Source: Apostichopus japonicus
Taxonomy: Eukaryota > Echinodermata > Holothuroidea > Aspidochirotida > Stichopodidae
DNA length: 64,000 nt
NCBI RefSeq assembly: GCF_037975245.1
Contig: NC_092571.1
Location: forward strand, 3,677,001 to 3,741,000
Direction: 5' to 3'
This document shows, piece by piece, positions 60,400 through 64,000 of this stretch; position 1 is the first letter of the stretch; every line of letters starts with the position of its first letter. Made by a program: the position numbers and the translations under genes. Below the pieces are notes generated by a model. That model had not been told where the DNA came from and searched no databases. It saw only the letters and a program-made list of their open reading frames with translations.

Positions 60400-61219
60400 A
60401 TTTATTAGCTAAGTGCAACCCATCCCTGGCGAACAAATCCCTTCTACCCTGGAAAGATGACCACATGTCAACAAATGTGAAGCCGAAATCAGTACACAGA
60501 ATACGCAATAAACCATTCAAAGTCACAATCTTATCTGACTGAACCTTGTTGTCGAATCTTGGCAATAGACTACATATGACAACTTTAGCCCGAGTTGATG
60601 CTAGTCGACACATCAATTCGTGATACCTAGAGTGAATAATAATTTGTGACTCCTTCTGCACATTATTGGTGCCTGCCTGGACCACAACAACCTCTTCATC
60701 TGACACGATTTTGTTAACCCTTTTACTGACATCCTGGATTTTAGCACCTGGCAAACATACCCTGACCCTTTTTGCTTTATCCGCCCCGCAGAACTCTACA
60801 TACCGTACTAATGAATCCCCACACAATACCATCCTTCCTTTCGATTTCTCCCGTCCCCACTGACAGCTCTTTACAACCACACTTCCTTCGTCTATCACAT
60901 CACAATCACCACGCACTTCGTCCACTACTAGCCACTCACTATTTCCCTCCTGGGAGACTTCATTCCCATCACCAACATCACTCAACTCCTCCACAGGTAA
61001 CACGTCGAATCCATTACAAGTTGGAACATCCTCGCAAAAATCCCTTTCAATCACTGCACTACTTACAGTCCTACTATTCCCGACTTCCGTCCATTCACAA
61101 CAACAGCTATTTAATAGCTCCTCTAATTCCTTAAATTTCACACACTTATCGCAAACAAACACAATAGCTTTACAAAAACATGCAGAATGACAGGAACAGA
61201 CAATAAATAACGAATACAC
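60392..61219 (-). CDS. LINE ORF1 with SGNH-esterase-like domain
   Basis: An open frame of about 275 codons, still intact. The C-terminal half has MVLCGDSLVRYVEF (block I with the nucleophile serine), VVVQAGTNN, VVICSLLPRF and FARDGLHLANKFG (the Asp-x-x-His block), the layout of esterase ORF1 proteins in CR1 elements. The N-terminal part is Cys-rich (CSCHSACFCK, CDKC) and partly encoded by the proximal 5' monomer. No ATG opens the visible frame; the first start-like codon is GTG, so the true start may be lost. It ends overlapping ORF2. Confidence 0.75.
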   Translation of the reverse strand: MYSLFIVCSCHSACFCKAIVFVCDKCVKFKELEELLNSCCCEWTEVGNSRTVSSAVIERDFCEDVPTCNGFDVLPVEELSDVGDGNEVSQEGNSEWLVVDEVRGDCDVIDEGSVVVKSCQWGREKSKGRMVLCGDSLVRYVEFCGADKAKRVRVCLPGAKIQDVSKRVNKIVSDEEVVVVQAGTNNVQKESQIIIHSRYHELMCRLASTRAKVVICSLLPRFDNKVQSDKIVTLNGLLRILCTDFGFTFVDMWSSFQGRRDLFARDGLHLANKFG

Positions 61220-61615
61220 TAAGGCACAGAAAAACCTGCGAACACAGAAAATCGATACTCACGATTAGCAGCTTAGGCTCAACAGAGACTATACACTGAA
61301 CGATAGGATACACTGACGCTACAGACCTACCACCACGGACAGCACTGAAACAAGGCAGAAAACAGCACAGATTAAACACAAAAACATGCAGAATGACAGG
61401 AACAGACAATAAATAAAGAATACACTAAGGCACAGAAAAACCTGCGAACACAGAAAATGGATACTCACGATTAGCAGCTTAGGCTCAACAGAGACTATAC
61501 ACTGGACGATAGGATACACTGACGCTACAGACCTAAAACCAGGGACAGCACTGAAACAAGACAGAAAACAGCACAGATTGAACACAAAAAACATGCAGAA
61601 TGACAGGAACAGACA
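61181..61615 (-). repeat. 206/207-bp 5' monomers of the LINE
   Basis: The word TGCAGAATGACAGGAACAGA recurs at 61181, 61387 and 61594. Two complete, nearly identical units are followed by a short third that then diverges. Tandem monomers at LINE 5' ends often serve as promoters; here the proximal unit runs into the ORF1 frame. Confidence 0.8.
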
Positions 61616-61639
61616 ATAATAACTCCAAATAAACAACAA

Positions 61640-62585
61640 AACGAATTACAAGGTGTATGATGAAAAAAAAACGATCACAGAAAGGAAAGAATTTAAAGAG
61701 CTCCGAAAAGTACGTGTGTACGCTTCAACGAACATTACAATTGTGTGCGACTTACATTGGTTAGGCCTGAATAACGTTATGTACACGCTGTGCATTGTGC
61801 ACTAAAAGCAATGTAGCTATGAGTTTAGTGCAATGGGCGCCGTTAGTTTCCGTACCCGTTAGTTTCCTCTCTTGAAAAACCTTAATTACCTCCTCTAACA
61901 ACATGGGAGAAAATAACGTTTTTCAGGAGAGCTAAGTAACGTCTCTCAAGGGAATGCAATAAGGCATATTGACTAGGCCATGTGGAGATTTAAGTAGTGC
62001 TTTGTAGCAAGGGATTACCATGCCAATGAATAAGTCTATTTTTAGCGCCAAGTCATACATAGACATCTTTTCACTGATTGGTTGAATTTGAATAGGCGGT
62101 TTTGTAGAGCTGCCTGTGATAAATACTAACTGATTCGATGTGTCAGGGAGACACTTATCTCAGAATCATATAAAAGCCTTAATTATTTGCTAATTAACGT
62201 TCGCTGTGGGGAAAAAAGTATAAGAAAGTCTTAGTTTTGTCTTTTGTGATTGTATTATGTAAAAGCTTGATAGACACGGAAAAATTGAGGAAAAACGGTT
62301 ACTCAACGCAAAATGCTGCTTTAAATGTAAAAAAAAACAAAAAACACATGAAATAATGTAAAGGAAACAAAAAATTAAAAACAGAAATATTCAAACATGT
62401 TCACAAAAGTATAAATGAGGTGTGATTACACCAACAAATATAATCAATCAAAATCATCTAAAATGAAGAAAAACCCCCAAAAACATGAAATTATGGAAAC
62501 GGAAACGGAAAATTAAACACCAAAATATATATAAATGGAAATAGCCAGTCAAAGTTTCGAAGATAGATTTCTCACGTAAGTTAAG
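61640..62585. other. no recognisable gene
   Basis: AT-rich sequence beyond the LINE 5' end. Nothing supported. Confidence 0.4.
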
Positions 62586-62589
62586 AGCT

Positions 62590-63060
62590 TCAAACAGTAC
62601 CATAGTTCGTCTTGACAAGGTTCCACATGACTTTGTTTTGAATGCAGTGTATGTTGAAATATTGTCCAAGTGAAGCTTTACAAAGTCAGTTGACTCACAT
62701 TTTACATAGCTCAGTACCCAGGTTCGTCTTGACAAGGTTCCACATGACTTTGTTTTGAATGCACTGTATGTTGAAATATTGTCCAAGTGGAGCTTTACAA
62801 AGTCAGTTGACTCACATCTTACATAGCTCAGTACCCAGGTTCGTCTTGACAAGGTTCCACATGACTTTGTTTTGAATGTGATCCACACTCAAAGTGTATG
62901 TTGAAATATTGTCCAAGTGGAGCTTTACAAAGTCAGTTGACTCACATCTTACATAGCTCAGTACCCAGGTTCGTCTTGACAAGGTTCCACATGACTTTGT
63001 TTTGAATGCGGTGTATGTTGGAATATTGTCCAAGTGAAACTTTACAACGACCTTTGACTT
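62590..63060. repeat. 117-bp tandem repeat, about four copies
   Basis: Units starting CGTCTTGACAAGGTTCCACA occur at 62608, 62725, 62842 and, after a 13-base insertion, 62972. The period of 117 is a multiple of three, so the minus strand stays open for about three units as a 39-residue repeat (GTLSRRTWVLSYVRC, ESTDFVKLHLDNISTYTAF). The insertion and the lack of start or splice context argue for a minisatellite rather than a repeat protein, but this is not settled. Confidence 0.75.
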
Positions 63061-63069
63061 AAATCTTGC

Positions 63070-63960
63070 ATAGCTCTACCGGTTTCAGCCAATGTTTCTA
63101 TCTAAAGAAGAAAGACCAATAATAAATATAAAAAATCAATAAGAAACAATACTGGTCATTTTTGGCGACATATTTGTCTTACTCTAGAGAACAAATTACG
63201 ATGCTATCCACACTCAAAGTTATTTTTAAATCCAATTGAGAATTAACGTCTAGAGTTGATAAAGACAACGCAAACAAGATAAGGTCGACCTTACTTTATT
63301 GATTCAAACTTCTGCATATACCACCAGTGTACATAATCCAGTTAGTAAGGGCGAACGAACGAAGGCTGGGAGAAGCTATTTATCGTTTATGGATTGTCTT
63401 GTTTCAAATGTGTGTTAGATGTTCTTACCACTTGCACGATTTAATTTGTTATTGTTATTTGTTATTAAACATGTGTTCCTTTCTGACTCTTCCAGAAGTC
63501 TGATAGAAACAGTAATACGACGGCATAACAATGTAAGGTTCGATGTGTTATCATACTAACCTCTCTGTAATATCATTTCTGTAGTCTGATAAAGTAAAAT
63601 GAGGGATACACATATAACAATTAATACTGATAAATAACCTTGGGTTGAGGCGAGTAATTTAACAAAAATGTAAGGGTTAGTAAACCTCAACAATTTTTAA
63701 CATTTCTGATATGTGATAACCCATCATTTTTACTGCAAGAGATCCATTCCTCCCGGCTACAGGAATACCTTCTTTTAATGATCCCACAGAACTCATTGAC
63801 ATTAAAGTCATCACATGGATACAAAGTTATATCAAATTAAAACAAACGAGTGTGACATAAACAACGGTTGATAAGAAAAAGTCTATGTCAATATATTATC
63901 ATGTAATTGTTTGCACACAAAAAGAAGTTTGTATCTGTCCTTTGTTTTGGTTTGCACTTG
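63070..63960. other. no recognisable gene
   Basis: AT-rich sequence between the 117-bp repeat and the exon-like end of the window. Confidence 0.4.
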
Positions 63961-63968
63961 TGACTTAC

Positions 63969-64000
63969 CTCGCTCTCTGATGCTTCTGGTTGCCGCTGTG
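63969..64000 (-). CDS. possible 3' part of an exon cut by the window edge
   Basis: Minus strand: coding-like QRQPEASESE is followed by a consensus donor (GAG|GTAAGTCAC) at 63968/63963. The exon would continue beyond the window. Too short to assign. Confidence 0.25.

Larger units (their letters stand above)
58967..61615 (-). mobile_element. CR1-like LINE with 5' monomers and internal deletion
   Basis: Minus-strand element read from right to left: 206-bp tandem 5' monomers, ORF1 with an esterase-like domain, APE endonuclease, then an abrupt join to the C-terminal end of the reverse transcriptase, a short 3' UTR and a TTAGT-type repeat tail at 58967-58985. The ORF1-plus-APE-plus-RT order and the short tandem tail fit the CR1 superfamily. 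It has frameshifts near 60092 and 59567 and in a T-run near 59185, and lacks the RT catalytic core, so it cannot move itself. Confidence 0.85.

Noticed and set aside
1-64000. CRISPR arrays, bacterial operons, phage or prokaryotic defence systems
   Set aside because: The tandem repeats have no spacers, genes are split by spliceosomal introns and the mobile elements are animal types; nothing indicates prokaryotic DNA.

Overview
The window is animal nuclear DNA: AT-rich, gene-sparse, with phase-consistent GT-AG introns, non-LTR retrotransposons, hAT-type DNA transposons, foldback DNA and many minisatellites. Genes like the short-chain collagen C4 family, together with a single-Ig receptor, suggest a marine invertebrate deuterostome, most likely an echinoderm. 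The species is not identified, and this placement is inference.

Layout. 1-9.6 kb: no firm gene. It holds a 20-bp minisatellite (1.8-2.0 kb), two blocks rich in the word TTAGTCGGT (4.9-5.3 and 9.1-9.4 kb) and, between them, a 1.24-kb near-perfect inverted repeat (5.9-7.2 kb). 9.6-16.2 kb (+): five exons of a GH31 enzyme with the complete sulfoquinovosidase signature (two catalytic Asp plus the QQRWY pocket) and a hydrophobic C-terminal tail; the 5' exons were not found. 17-22.6 kb: degenerate repeats and four copies of a repeat whose 5' end is a U2 snRNA head. 23.7-25.0 kb (+): a damaged short-chain collagen C4-like gene. 29-40.4 kb (+): a complete six-exon short-chain collagen C4-like gene whose introns carry a dead LINE, a TIR element and a minisatellite; its 5' flank is duplicated. 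45.7-56.5 kb (-): a possible kinase-tail exon, a 49-bp minisatellite, and an Ig-domain membrane receptor whose Ig exon is split by a 1,557-bp hAT element with a perfect 8-bp target duplication. 56.9-61.6 kb (-): LINE remains, including a CR1-like element with 206-bp 5' monomers, an esterase ORF1 and a deletion joining endonuclease to the end of the reverse transcriptase. 62.6-63.1 kb: a 117-bp repeat open over 39 codons. The window ends in what looks like another minus-strand exon.

No operon-like co-operation is visible. The notable host functions are a putative animal sulfoquinovosidase (use of algal or plant sulfolipid), a small secreted collagen-like protein family, and an Ig receptor inactivated in this haplotype. 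Exon joins were worked out by hand from splice sites, phase and remembered family motifs; nothing was searched.
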